Of a stretch of 64,000 nucleotides of DNA, positions 1 to 13,378 are shown in pieces (positions within the stretch are counted from its first letter, which is position 1; each line of letters opens with the position of its first letter). The position numbers were made by a program, and so were the translations under genes. The notes beneath the pieces are model-generated. The model worked only from the letters and a program-made list of their open reading frames with translations, was not told the origin of the DNA and searched no databases. The stretch covers positions 21,620,390 through 21,684,389 of the forward strand of contig NC_134016.1 of assembly GCF_040712315.1 (NCBI RefSeq), given 5' to 3'. The DNA comes from Castanea sativa (taxonomy: Eukaryota > Streptophyta > Magnoliopsida > Fagales > Fagaceae).

Positions 1-225
1 ATACATCACAGCATAATATATTAACAAAGTTCAAATAAATACATGTGCTTTGAAAAGCACCATAGTATAAGTATATAGGATGTACATACTTCAAATATAT
101 ACATGTGTACTATATCATAAGTATATATGATGTACATATTTCAAATATATACATGTGCTTTGAAAAGCACCATATGATAAGTATATATGATGTGCAAAAA
201 GAACCCCAAAATGTTGAATTCTAAT
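1..225. repeat. Short AT-rich tandem repeat with hairpin motif
   Basis: About three units of 50-60 bp share the core ATACATGTG ... CATAAGTATATATGATGTAC. Two of them contain GTGCTTTGAAAAGCAC, a perfect 7-bp stem with a 2-nt loop. The block lies just downstream (minus sense) of the RPA-like pseudogene, so it may be Helitron 3' subterminal sequence. No CTRR terminus was identified, so that link is only inferred. Confidence 0.6.
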
Positions 226-427
226 AATAGGCACATAACGGAGTAATGTATCTAATAGGCACAAAAATGAGGTAATGTTTTGGTCACTTCATTTAGTTAT
301 ATCAAAAGACAAAGTAATATATTATATAAAAATAATGTATCTATTTGTCTTTTGTATGTGCCTATTTTTTTAACACAGTTCCAAAAGGACATGTCTTGCA
401 TTATATAGTTCTTTTTAAACTTCATTT

Positions 428-3400
428 TCATGGATTTTCTTGAGGCGGATCATAAATGGCAATGATGTTGAACTTATAGCGCGGTTTTGCAGGGATGTCC
501 AGCTTTACTGCTCTTACTTGGATGAGAAAGTTCTTATCAAAGGAGAGCTCGATAAAGCTTTCAATATTTTTGATTCCATCCTACAACCAAATAAGTACAC
601 TTAATTAAACTAAAATAAGGATCTAATCAAACTTACATTGACAAGGTGAGGGAAGTGAAGCATCATAATATCACTTTGTAATATCAGTGTTAATAATAAC
701 TAAGAATTCAAAAGATTGCCATCCACCAAATACCAATGGAAAAGCTTCAAGATACATTTAGAGAACCACAAAAATCTCCAGGGAGACAAAAATCACAACT
801 CTCCAAGAAACTCCTCTAATCAATAAATCTCCCCAAAAAAAACTCCTTATTTTGACACAAACCCAAAAGGCCAAATCACATATGATTCCCTTAGTCCATA
901 AAACTTTTTATTCTCATAAAGAGCCAAAAGGTCAGATCATACATAAAAAATACGAAGTTTCTCATATTTTGTTATAAAAAGTAAAAAATTTAGCTTTTAA
1001 ATTTTCTGTCATGCTTGTATGTGAAAGTGAATAAACTATTTATTTAAAGATTAGTTATGATTGTTTAATACCTCTGTAGTCTCCATCATTAGCTTAATTG
1101 CTAAGCATGATAAAAAAATTTCAGCCACATCTCCAAATAGAGTTGCCATTAAATGTCCAGTTGTATTGTCCAACTTAACTTCAACTCGACATCTGGAAGT
1201 TGGATTACGAAATTAATAATCAATTGGATACAAAGATAAATTTAAGATGAACTGATTTTTTTATCCATATCATTAGTATTACAAGGGGCTTTTAGTAATG
1301 TACATACCGTGGATTTGCAACAGCCTTTTCCTTGCAATATAAAAGCATGAAAATTCTTCATTATTGTCTACACCAGTGGCTTTGTGACACTTACTACAAG
1401 CCATGTACCAAAAATGTTGGTCCAACTTTGTAATGCATATTGTTGCATTTATCCAGAAATTGGATCGCTGCATCAATTGATTGTTACACGTTTCCATTGT
1501 TTAGTTGATAGTTTTTTTTTTTTTTTTAATCTAGATGAAAGAAACTACAATAAGAGGTAGAAAAAGATATCACCGTTTGAACCAAAGTTGCTATTAAAGC
1601 AATCTCGGTAATATTTTCTATTATTGGTGCCAGGGAGCTTGATGAAGCTGTGAGATAGTGCTTGCAGTGATTATCTCATTTAGCTGCTATTTCTTTTCAG
1701 TAGCCCTATCAAAAATAAAAATACATATATTGCAAGGATTATAACAGTGGATGAATAGTATTGTTCCAATAACTAAAGTGTTTTAAATTGTGATATTAAT
1801 TTCCATTGTATTCTATATAGAAGAAAAAGTTGTAATCATATATTCATAAGTAATAAAGAATAGTAAAAGGTAAAGGTGTTGAGAAAATTTCAAATATCTT
1901 CATGCTCAAGGACCATATACATGTGATTTCTTTGCAAAGAGTCATCAAAGAATTGACTATATTTGTGAGTTCAATTTATATTATCCAACGTTTAACCAAC
2001 AATGAAGGGAAGAAAAAAAAAGAACAGAGAAAGTATATACATGTATTAAGTGCATTAGTCATACTTCATTGGTTTCTAACATTAATATTTTTTTGAGAAA
2101 CACACACACACACACACACATATATACAGGGAAAGAGGGATGAGATAAGGGAATACACTCACATGCCACTAAGATTAATATTTTTATATAGAAGGTTTTC
2201 ATTATTATCGATAAGCCTCATGGCCTTTAACTGTCATGTGAAGTCAGAGCAACATTATATAATTAGGAATGGCTGAAGATAGCCTTGTAAATGCAAATAA
2301 ATAAATAAAGTAAAGCCAATATATAGCATAATCGGATGATGATTTTCAAATAGTCAGGGATTTTTAAAAATGTGATATACAGAATGTGTTTAGTTGTGTA
2401 TAGAGGTAAAAAAAAAATAAAAAATAAAAGGGAAAAAAAGGAATCTATTTATTTTAGTAGATTGTTGATGCACATGAGTCCTAAAGTCTGCTAAGGCTAA
2501 TGCATTTATAAATTGAATTGAAGTCATTGTGCTGAATGCTTTAAAAAGTGGATATTAATCATTTATATGAAGTAGTAAAGAATATAAAAGAGATGCATAA
2601 TGTACCAAGTTTGTAATGCAGTTGCTTCAGGAATGCGTGGATCAATGATGAAGGAACTTGATGATCTTGTTGAGAGAGATAAACCTGTGACAGATAAAAA
2701 TGTTAGGGTAATGAGCAATTACTAAGCCAATATTTTCTTCTTTTTTGAAAAGACTTTACCATCGTGGGAAACAACTTTTAATCTGATTGCCATAATAACA
2801 GGTCTAGTAGTGATCATCTGTGCAATGGCAGCTGATTCGTTGGTAACAAATTGATCCCACATTGTCAAAATTATTGATTTCAACCTGTAATGTATAAACC
2901 AACTGATAGCGGTCAAAATTTTCTTTTTCCTTATAAAATAATCAAAATTTTAAATGGAATGAAATTATACACATGACATACCATGATTAGTGGAGTATAA
3001 AATGCAAATAAAAAGACAAAATATTTGAATTGATATAATACGAACATCATAATGTATTTCAAAATTTTTTTTTTTTTAATAGATAGATAGTGAGAGAGGA
3101 CAAGGTAAGTTTTGAACCATAGACAAGGTCAATACAAAACATATTATTACCATTGAGCTATCACTTAAATCCCTATAAATGATAAGTACATATGCTGTCA
3201 AAAAAGCTTCCATCTTTGAATCGTGAATCGCTACTCTGTGGCTCTATCTAAAACTTTTTCTTTCCTTATCTTTCCTTTGTGTGTGTGTTTGTATGCAGAT
3301 AATTTGGTGGAAGTAGTGCTACATTAGCAAACCATGTTGCATGCAACTGAAATGAAACTTCTGTTATTTTCTTTATTCACGTCATGATAAACCTTTCTAG

Positions 3401-5960
3401 GAAAAGTCTTGAAACTCAGCATAGCATCATGTGCAAGAGAAAACATCTTCATCTCCGAATTGTTGCTATAGAATATCTTCTTTGTGACAATCCTCTCTAA
3501 CAAGAAAACCAAAAAATAAAATTCTAAGTTTTAACTACTATGCCATGTCTATTAGTTTATCGTCCATCCCCTATCTTGTTGGGTTCTTCAATGGAAGATT
3601 AATTCTCCTAGTATGATAAATTACACACCAAGTAGATTTTGTGAGAACAATTGCACAAAAAAAAGGCATAAGGGTATGCTCATACCATATAACAACAAAG
3701 AAAAAATTAGTCATTCTTATTTTAGTTAAGAAAGATTCTAGCTTTTGTCATTAATTGGAAAAAATTGGAAGCCTAGGGACATCAAAGAGATTCTTGGGTA
3801 AAAATTATAACCTTTGGTGATTACTACCAGTTGTTTGTACACAACTTGTCAAGAGCATCAATCAATATGGTGTTCTCTAATGGTCCAACACACACATGAA
3901 GGTGTGCTATAATAACCCTAATTACTAATCCAATCTAGTCGAAAGTACTTAATAAATTATTGCCTTCGATATGAATCTCCAATTCAATATATCTCTAATC
4001 GTAACATCAAAACTAAATTATACCACACTAACGATGCAACTCTGTCTCATTGTGTAATTTATAGGCAAATGATTTGTGAGCTACAAAGTTTAGGCATAAT
4101 TCCAAGATCACCAAAATCAATGCTAGTGCATCAAACATAAAGAATAAATACAAACTACAAAGTGCCTGAAATCAAGTATTTAGATAATGGCAAGATATCC
4201 ATCATTAGATTATGAAGATAAAAATAAAAAAGATTTTTCTTATCAAGACAAAATAAACAAAATAAACACCAAGAGCCAGAAACATCCCCTTTTATCCTCT
4301 GCTGTGTTGAGAGAGAAAATTCCTTAATTCCCCCATTTATCAATCTTGAAAAAACCCACAAACAATCCTCCATTTATCAATCTGAGTCTTAATTAATTCC
4401 TATATTTCTATATAAATGCAATTGTTGAAAAACCAAAACAACATAAATCTACATACGAACAATGTCCACCAAAAAGGAGAATAAATTCCAACAATGCCAT
4501 GGTTTTCTTTCCAATGAAATAAGATTATGCATGTAGTTCATAATTTTCAAATAAGAAAGTACTTTGGCTTTCAGTTACTTATCAAAAAGAAAAGTGCGCA
4601 CAATTCAATTGCCCTTTCCGACTCACACCTAAACCACCATATGTCATTAATGAACTCTCTAATTCAACATCTTACATAACCCATGGAGTATAAAAGGCAC
4701 ACACTTTTGAAAATTTTGTGATTATAAGTTTTTGTTTTCTTTTGTTTCATATTAATAAGTACTTTGATTTAAAAGTTATAGCATAAAAATAATGGTATTC
4801 CACACTCCAAATATAGAGGCCAATGAATACCCAGTAAACACATTTTGAAAATACTAATTCCCAAGAAAACTGTGATAGCAAAACATTTCCACAAAAGCTT
4901 GGTGGACACATACAAAAGAAGTATGTTTCAACCTTAACCAGAGGTGTGTGTCTATATATATATATATATATATTTATTTATTTATTTATTTATTTATTTA
5001 TTTTTGATAAATTCCTCAACCAGAGGTATATTAAAACCCTCAAAATAAATTTAAAGTTCTTAAATGCATTTTATTTTGTTATTATGTGAAATGACAGTTC
5101 AAAAGTGCTGGTTTATACATATCTTTTTATTAATAACAGTAGTAGTTGATTTAGATTGGCTAGGTATAAAGAATTAAATCAAAAAGAAATCCATTGTGAG
5201 AAAAGATAGAAAAAAATTATTAAATCTTACAATTGGTCTATTAGAATGACTTCGTAGATCATTGATGAGCCATTTCTAGTTTGTAGTTGTCAAGCTGGGC
5301 ACACATCAATTGCAACAACAATAACATCTAGAATAAATAAATGTCATATTATTGTTGTTAATATTAGACTAAAGAAGAGGTATGAGAATTAATCTTGCAA
5401 TTAATTTTTATGATAAATAAATTAAATTAATATTCCAATTCTTACCAACAAGTGCAGAGTAATCCATATGTTTATGGAACTCGGTAAAAGGAACAAAGCT
5501 AAGGTGCTGGGAGTGATAAATCATCATTTGATATTTCTTCAATCAACGTAGTTGGATTGATTATCCATTGATAAATATTATCAATAATTCGATGCTCTGG
5601 TTTGATTGCTTTGACGATTGCATTATGGATGTAGTATGTCCTTGTTATGTGTAACAGATGGTCAAACATGTCAATCTCGCGTTGATTAAAGATAACAGCC
5701 TGTACTTTATTTCCCTATATAAGTAGAATTATTAGATGTGGGAGGGTGAAAATCAGCATCTATATTACAAGCACTATTACATAAAATTTAAAAAATAGAT
5801 TGTTAACTTACTGCTATCAGCCAATATGAGCCTCATATATTTGGTTGGGCTTTGCTGTGATGTTCGTGTCATTGTCTTTGTAGCAACAACAACCTTCACC
5901 TTCCAATTTCTAGTTTTTGGATTAATGTCTTTAATAGAATTATATAGTTTGCGCACCCTA
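428..5960 (-). pseudogene. RPA70-like ssDNA-binding protein, Helitron-borne, decayed
   Basis: Minus-strand exons resemble plant replication protein A large subunit. In order: about 5955-5815 (start of an OB fold, VKVVVATKTMTRTSQQ); about 5715-5530 (DNIYQWIINP); 5500-5455 (FVPFTEFHKHMDYSAL); about 5335-5235 (DVIVVAID); about 2893-2750 (LTMWDQFVTNESAAIAQM, typical RPA OB fold); about 2690-2606 (GLSLSTRSSSSFIIDPRIPE); about 1497-1312, the zinc-ribbon exon (WYMACSKCHKATG); about 1195-1070 (GDVAEIFLS); and a last exon, 580-428, that is 51 codons long and ends in TGA. In the zinc-ribbon exon the second Cys pair (CFYCKEKA) is broken by a 2-nt frame slip near 1350. RPA proteins bind single-stranded DNA, and plant Helitrons often carry such a gene downstream of Rep/helicase on the same strand, as here. 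Exon limits other than the last are approximate. The break and the gaps argue for a pseudogene. Confidence 0.8.
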
Positions 5961-8431
5961 TAGAATTAACAATAAAAATAAGAAAAACAATCATTAGCTA
6001 TAGTTAATAGTACAATATTTAATAAGAATGATTTGAATGTTAATCAAAACGATAAGTACCAAGCAAAAGCATATAAGGACATGCAATTGTAATAAAAGCA
6101 AATTAAGGAAAAACAGAGAGAGAGAGAGAGAGAGGCTAAGCAAATTACTTGGTTTATTTGAAATAGCTTTCAAATATGAAAATCAATTTACCAGCATTAA
6201 TAGTTCTCTATAGACAATGTTCTTAGTGCAACTGTCATTAGAATCATCTATAAAAATTGGTCAAATAAGAACTCTAACAAAATTTGCAATTTTTGCTCTA
6301 GATAATGCTACATAGAGTTGTCCATGAGAAAAAACTGGTTGAGGTAAATATATTCCCACATAATCTAGCATTTGTCCCTGGGCTTTAATTATTGTCATAG
6401 CAAAACTTAGTCTAATGGGAAACTGGGTTCTTTTGAATGGAAATGGTTGCTTTTCATTTTGAAGAGGCAAAAATGGAATCCTTGGCAGAAAAACTGTTTT
6501 ACCTCGATAATGACCTACAACAATTTTTGCATCAATTACATTTGGTTTAAATTGACGACAAATCAATCACTGTTTCTAAGCAATATGACAAGACAATTTG
6601 GTTTAAGCATTAATTCATGTGGAGGGAGTCCATTTGGTGTTAAACCATTTAAGAAGTCTTCTTGAAGACCTTGTTCAGTTCTATCTATGGTCTCATCAAA
6701 GCTATAATATCAGGTAACCTCACCCGGAAACTTTTTTATAAGCAAGTTATTTATCTCATCAACACAATCATATTTAGGTGTTAAAATAGCTCTATTAATC
6801 ATAAGGTGTAAATTTCTTGGATAATCATTTATATTTAAAAATATAGCATCTATCAAAGCAGTTAAAGAGGTCATGTCATCTATGTATGGTATAATCATGG
6901 TAGTTGGGAGATTTATTGTATCATCAGTAACAATTTGTTCTGTTCCATTTCCTACTCGTAACAAGTAATCTGAAAAGGCAAAATCTAATTATGCTCTCAT
7001 GTTTTCATTTAATTTGATCTTTTCTAATGTAGGCCATAAAATGACTTGACTAAGCTAGCATCAATTATTTCTTGTCTTGATGTTTTGGAACAACAGGTAA
7101 GACCTGATGGAAGTCACCTCCAAATACAAATACTTATCCCCCAAATGGTAACTCAGATTCATTTATATCTTGTAGCATCTTATCTAAAGCTTCTATTGTT
7201 TGCCTTCTTGACATTGGTGCTTCATCCCATATAATTAACTTTGAAGCTTGTAGAAGTTTGGCTAGTCCACTTTGCTTGCTACCACAAGAAGTTATACTAT
7301 TCTCAACATCGAGCGGGAGCGGGGATCTTAATTCATGAATGTGTTGTGCGACCCCCAAGTAGCACAGAAGCAGCCACTCCTGATGATGCAGTTGCAAGAG
7401 CCATAAGGTGTTTTGATCTGATTGTGGCCAGAAGAGCTCTATAAAGAAAAGTCTTTCCTGTTCCACCAGGTCCATCAATGAAAAATGCCCCAGCTGTAAT
7501 TGAGAAAACCTTCTCTAATATTCTTTCATATGCATATTTCTGTTTTGCATTTAGCGATTCAGCTACAAGTAGATCTTCTTCTAAAATTGATATCTTTAGT
7601 TCACCATGAATCTCCCTTGATCCCATTTGATCTTCATCAAAAGTAACCTTAAAATCAACCAAGTAATAACTATTTATATCTTTTCCCATTAATTCAAGTG
7701 TGGAAACAATACTTTGCAAGACTCTTGTTCTAACATTGAGTACAACACCATTGAGTTGTCTAAAGTCCTCAAACATCACTTTTTCAAACTTGTTCCATAA
7801 TAATTTGGGGTTGCTAGGATTACAATAGACTAATATTATAGCAAACAAATGCCTCAAACTATATGGCATTTGATGCATAGATGCTTCTTCCAAGCACTTG
7901 TCTAAACTATTGTCACGAAATGTTGAAGCTACAACACCACCAATCCTCTCACATGATTTAACAACAATCGCAAATAATATCTTTCACCCTCAACAGAATT
8001 TGCTGCAACAATTCTAGCAATCACATTTTTCTTTTTTCTTGGAGTCCATATTTTATCTCGTTGATTCCATACAAAATGCTCAGGAAATTCTTTATACAAT
8101 AGCTTACGTGTCATCCATCTTATTTCTACAAAAAAATCCAGTCAGCATTGATCTTAAAGAGGAATCATCTCTCAGAACACGACTAAGATCATCATATTTT
8201 CTAAAAGTAACAGAGTGTTGTCTTTAAGATGTAATTGTAAACTATAGACTGATGGATACATCTCATTTAATGTGAAACCATAAATTCTCCACATTGCTTC
8301 AGGAGGAGTTATCCAACATGCTGATTGAAATCTTTCAATTTCATCTATATCTTTTGAATTATCTTCTGGAGTAACATGGAAAGCAACACAATCATGCCCC
8401 TTATATACATACATACATACATACATATATA

Positions 8432-8949
8432 TGAAGGGGATAAAAATAGGAGACGGGTATTCTCATAAAACTTGAAGGGACGGAAAGAATGAAGACGGAT
8501 CGACACCGTAGGTGACATGACTATAACGGTTAGATTTTGTTGAGTATCCGTCATATATGAATTAATTGCAGATTCCGGGTTGCATGTTATTTGATATGTC
8601 TCGAATGGGCTTTTGCTTTATCCCCACGCAAACGTGCATACTTAGACTTCTTACGACACACGTTTGGGAAGACTCCTATATGGAAAGAAACTTGAGAAGG
8701 AAGTTGTATCCTAAAAGAAAGGCAGTTCCACTTAATATAAATACCCCAGAAACCCTAAATATGAAGGTACGCACAGTATTCTTAACTCTGGCACTCTAGG
8801 GTTAAAGGAACAAGATTCTAACTTGACCTTCGGAGGGTTTTCGGCCGGCACCACACCGGTGCTCTCTCTAGGTCTATTATTTTCTTTTTGTAGGTGTTGC
8901 TTCGGCTCGAGGGGTGCTTGCAACTCACTGGTGATTTTTTCGGCATCAT

Positions 8950-8951
<2 letters not shown>
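8432..8951 (+). mobile_element. Solo LTR (Ty3/gypsy-like) inside the Helitron ORF
   Basis: The 520-bp insert begins TGAAGGGG and ends CATCATCA, and is flanked on both sides by ATATA (8427-8431 and 8952-8956), a 5-bp target duplication. It splits the helicase reading KYIY/KGHD exactly. A TATA-like AATATAAATA lies near 8735, followed by a GGCCGGCACCACACCGG segment like the R/U5 part of plant gypsy LTRs, so transcription would be on the plus strand. No internal retroviral-type domain is present, consistent with LTR-LTR recombination. The flanking sequence is TA-rich, so the duplication carries less weight than usual. Confidence 0.75.

Positions 8952-8990
<39 letters not shown>
8952..8990. repeat. 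(TA)n microsatellite
   Basis: A run of about 19 TA dinucleotides directly abuts the 3' end of the solo LTR, apparently expanded from the ATATA target duplication. Confidence 0.9.
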
Positions 8991-8993
<3 letters not shown>

Positions 8994-10599
8994 ATAGATG
9001 TTTAACCGCTTTGATTGTTGAACATATTTCTACATTTATATGGCAATCAAATTTTGCAAGTAGGTAAGCATTATATGGTACAACCCAACGGTACACTTGT
9101 CCTTGAACCCTGTATGTGTATATGCCCTAGTTTATTTTACAGAAATTTTGGTCATATTTGACACCAAAGGATGTGCATGCAAATGTGTTATTATAAGTGC
9201 AAATATATTTGAGGAACTCTTATTGATTTTTCTGAATTAGAAGTGAACAGCCCATAGAGATCATCGGGAACACCATTGGAGACCAAGAAAATCTCTCCAT
9301 CAAAATAGCAAAATCCTTTAGGCTCATGATAGAACCTTTTTGCTTGACAATATATACATGCCGATACGGATAACAAAGTATCTACTTGGAAGGGTATACT
9401 CTGTAAGACAAATCTAAGATTTTTGCAACTTCAAATTTTTCTGATTGCAAAACAAAGTAGATAGACACCAAAAGTAACAAGAACCTATTAACTCAAGTTT
9501 AGCTGTAAACTAAAAGGAATCTAAAATCTTTAGAAGGACAAGTATCTAAAATGTATAGCCTAGTAGGGGTAGTATTTTTTATCTATGAGGTACCGTACCA
9601 ATACAACCTTGCACAAATTTTGTTGGAATCGAACTGCTTACTCCACTCGTACATGATCCTATTTTGAATGACATTTCATTATTCAAAACTTTAATGCAAA
9701 TCTCATAGAAATATGGAAGACTTAAACTATTTGACTAACACTTACCAACTTCAAAGATGTTGTACTCACTAATTTGCTTCTTTCCTCCATCAGATAAATT
9801 TAGCATCATCATGTGGCAATGTCGGTTTTCTAACAGTTCAAATCATGGGAATAATTGGTATTTCAACATATTAAGATGCCATATCTGTGCTAGAATAATA
9901 TTTTTAGTAGTCAATTCTTACCTATATTCATTTGAGAATCTTCATTGACCAGTATACCATGACTGATAAGACAAACTTTCTACAACTATGACTTTCAGCA
10001 GCACATATCTTAGATTTTTTCTTAAGCATTTGTTCATTTCTATCATCAATTGTTGCAACACATTGCTTTCTTTTCCTCCCACATCCCCATTTACAAATAT
10101 CTTCTTCTACTAAAATGTGCATTCTGGGACTATCAACCTCTTTAGAAGTTCCCATACTTGCAATCGAATTGATTTGAGCATTCTTAATAGCTTCTTTCAC
10201 AAGAGCTGTTCTTTGTGCATATGCTTCCCTCCTTATGTTGCAAATATCTCTTTTTCTCTCCTTAGATAATGCACTATACCAATACCAATGCTCTGCTCTC
10301 TTTTGTTCTCTTAGTACCTTTTCTAATACCTTTATTTATAAAAGGCGACAAAAAATTAGCACCATATTTAAAATTCAATCTAAAAGACTACTGTTTTCAT
10401 ATACTTAAACTTAACTTTTTCTTTTGAGGTAGTAACTAAGGGATCTGCTAGATTTGCAATGATTGTATAATTATTATTATAGTTTATCACTTCATTAGAT
10501 GTTGATTTGCTTTTCCTTTTTGGCTAGAACGATAGGAATTCCTCTTAATTGAGGTATCATCTAAATCTTCACTCTCCATGTAATTCTAGGCTACCATGT

Positions 10600-12930
10600 T
10601 TTGATTCAAAAAAAAAACGTGGGAATTAAAAGGGCTATAGATAATAGCAAAGTTGGGAACAAACAAGAACAACGAAATCAATGAGAAAGATAAAACAAAT
10701 ATCCACAAATTTAGAATAAGAAAACAAAAAAGCAATATACAAAAAGGAAAAAATAACATATAATAGTAAACGATAAACAATAGAATCATTATATATTCCA
10801 AAGAGAAAGTTCACAGATTGAAAACAATTTCATGTAATTTGAAGCCTTAATTGTTGCTTTGGAGATCAAGTACTATCACAATCTACAGAGTAAAGTATTT
10901 GCAACACAAGAGGCAACATTTATGAAGATAACACCATGAACTTCCAAATAAAAAATAAAATAAAATAAAAAGAATGCACACACACATAAACAAAGGATAA
11001 ACAAAACATAACAACCAGAAAAATGCATCATCTAAAAACTGATTATATCTCTTCACAAAAGACTTGCATCATTTTTTAGATTAATCCCAGCAACAAGCAT
11101 TCCTCTACATGTATAAGTCCACCATATGCCATATTCAACCATCTCTTTAGGTAATATAGACTATCTTTCAAACACAACTTTGTTTCCAAAAAACCAAATA
11201 ATCAAAATAAGGCAAGGAATAAGACACCTTTCATCAAAACTACAGGCAAGAAATTATCAAAATCATGTTCAAAATAATTGGTAATCACTAAAAAGTTATT
11301 GAGGTTGCAACAAATCAAACCTTGACGCTACAAGCAAACCACATTGCTCTGGCAATTGAAAATTGAACAAGCAAAAATAAATGATTCAAAGTTTCTTGAT
11401 TCTCTATCTCTATAAAACACAAGTTGAAGATATACTTTGTCTTTTGTATAGTGAGTAGAGCATTTTGAACCAGTTTCAACAAGACCACTAATGGTGAAAT
11501 TGAGAAGGTAGTCAAATTTCATGAATTAGATTGCAAACGGCATAATCAAAACTTATTTTCTATACTGATAAATACATTAACATTGGCCATTTGAGCTTAA
11601 GCCAAAAAATTAAATAATTTTGTTAACTCCATACAATTACTGCTAACGTTCCCATTAAATTTCTCAGTTATAGCCAATTATGTACCTTGTTTACAAGGCA
11701 TAGCAGGTGAAAGTATGACAATATTATCACAAATTGTATTGAAAATTCGACAGGTAGCTAATCTATATTATACACATCAAGAATTAAACTTTCTACAAAT
11801 CCACAAAGGAAAAAAATAAATAAATAATCATACAAAGATCTAGAATGAACCAATAGGCGATACAAAGCATAAAAATTATACACTTGGCAAAATTGTATTT
11901 CTTAAAAAAAATCTTGAAAATCCAAATCAGAATTGAACATAACTTCATTACCTCTGAAAACTCCAAAAAATTCACAATAACAATAGAAAAACAAAATTCT
12001 ACCATATTTACAAACTAAAACAATCAAACCTCTAAAATTAGCCATACAAAGCGCAAATGAAAAAGAGTTCTTTTGTAGGTTATGCTTAAATGTTTCTATT
12101 GTGTCATAGGTTGTTTTCTTGATATATTAAATCATCATTCTCCATATACACTGCCTATTTCACAAAGAATGCTACTAGTTTGGCACTTAAAAAAAATTAT
12201 GAATCAAATTACTTGCAATTAAGACAAACCAAGAAATACACATACAACCAAAGTTTGGCCAAATTAAGGTCATAACAAAGACTAATCTCACACACTATAC
12301 TATTAACACCAAGATTATAATAACAGTTGTAGAAAGCTGTTTATAAAACTTACACACAATAGAAAACTATCACACACAAATCACATGTATAGACAATTTT
12401 CATAGACTTAATGGAATTTGTATGGATTACTCATTAACAATTGTCAAAAATTAATAATCTCTAAGAACTATTCAGCAAAATAATAACATGATGAGTTTAA
12501 ATGACTTTTATAATTGAGTAAAACATGCATATTTCTCTTACATTTTTCACAAATGAGCAAGATTTCCTAATACAGCAAGCTGAGCTCCAATTAGACTGAG
12601 ATCCTTTAACTAGCTATCATACCAGATAGTATATATATATATATATATGAAACAATAGTACAAAATATTTGTTTTTAAAAAAAATCACCAAATTGAAAAC
12701 AATTAAACTGAAGAGAGATATAAAATACCTAAGGTCACTAATTTTTTAATATTGTTAAAAAATGAATTAATATGTTGTAGGCTCCAAATTAATAGAAGAA
12801 GGGGAAAACAAAGTATGATGAATATATACCATTGGTTTTACTCATCCCAATTTGGTCGCTCTACATCCCAAATTCCAAAGCAAACACCATCAGAAAACAA
12901 AGCTGACCTTAATAACATGCATGTATAAAA
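10600..12930. other. AT-rich region with no recognisable gene
   Basis: No convincing coding sequence is present. Short open frames here are low-complexity Ile/Phe/Leu strings. The stretch lies upstream of the Helitron RepHel start and may be the 5' part of that Helitron, but no 5' TC terminus was located. A (TA)n run is at about 12631-12648. Confidence 0.5.
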
Positions 12931-12950
12931 ATAAAATACTCAACAACCAC

Positions 12951-13200
12951 TCCATATTTCTTCATCAAATGTTTAACGGAACTAAAATAGACTGATAATC
13001 AATCTTAAAAAATCAATCAACCCATAGACTCCATATTTCTTCATCAAATATTTAATAAAAAATGAAGCAACGGAACTAAAAGAGAATGATAAATCAGTCT
13101 TTAAGAAATCAATGAACCCATAGAGAAGAGAAAGGAACTAAAAAAGAATGATAAGTCAATCTTAAAAAAATCAATCAAGCCATAGAGAAGAGAACTTTAG
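12951..13200. repeat. Tandem repeat, about 60-95 bp units
   Basis: Three related units carry GGAACTAAAA ... GATAA.TCA.TCTT.A.AAATCAAT.AACCCATAGA. They start near 12977, 13072 and 13135. A companion segment CCATATTTCTTCATCAAAT occurs at about 12951 and 13028. Confidence 0.7.
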
Positions 13201-13378
13201 AGAGGGATACCTATAATGTGATTAGTTGAGAATGCCAAACCACAGAACAGCAAAAAGTTTTATCTGATCCTCTACTTCTCTCTCTCAACTTCCAAGAAAC
13301 CCATACCCACCCACAATCTCTACCAATAATCTCAACTTCCAAGAAAGGCAAAATTTGCCGAACAGAATAATTCTGAAA

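Larger units (their letters stand above)
6261..10579 (-). pseudogene. Helitron Rep/PIF1-like helicase, internally deleted
   Basis: Minus-strand blocks follow the order of a plant Helitron RepHel protein. The likely ATG is at 10579. Then come 10200-10320 (KRDICNIRREAYA), 9376-9191 (CIYCQAKRFYHEPKGFCYF), 9096-8952 (RWVVPYNAYLLAKFDCHINV), 8426-8180 (KGHDCVAF, EAMWRIYGFTLNEM), 8114-7929 (EFPEHFVWNQ) and 7893-7333 with Walker A (GPGGTGKT). Walker B is near 7240 (IIWDEAPMSRRQ), then 6964-6710 (RAILTPKYDCVDEIN) and 6566-6261 with the last helicase motifs (TIIKAQGQ, YVALSRAK). Only about 95 bp separate the CIYC block from RWVVPYN, where several hundred residues holding the HUH nuclease motifs are expected, so the rolling-circle nuclease is gone. 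Frameshifts (for example near 7335) and an inserted LTR also break it. It cannot be autonomous. Confidence 0.9.

Noticed and set aside
7134..8426. Helicase considered as a functional host PIF1 gene
   Set aside because: Helitron-specific motifs upstream (WVVPYN, HINVE), frameshifts and the inserted LTR show it is a dead Helitron ORF.
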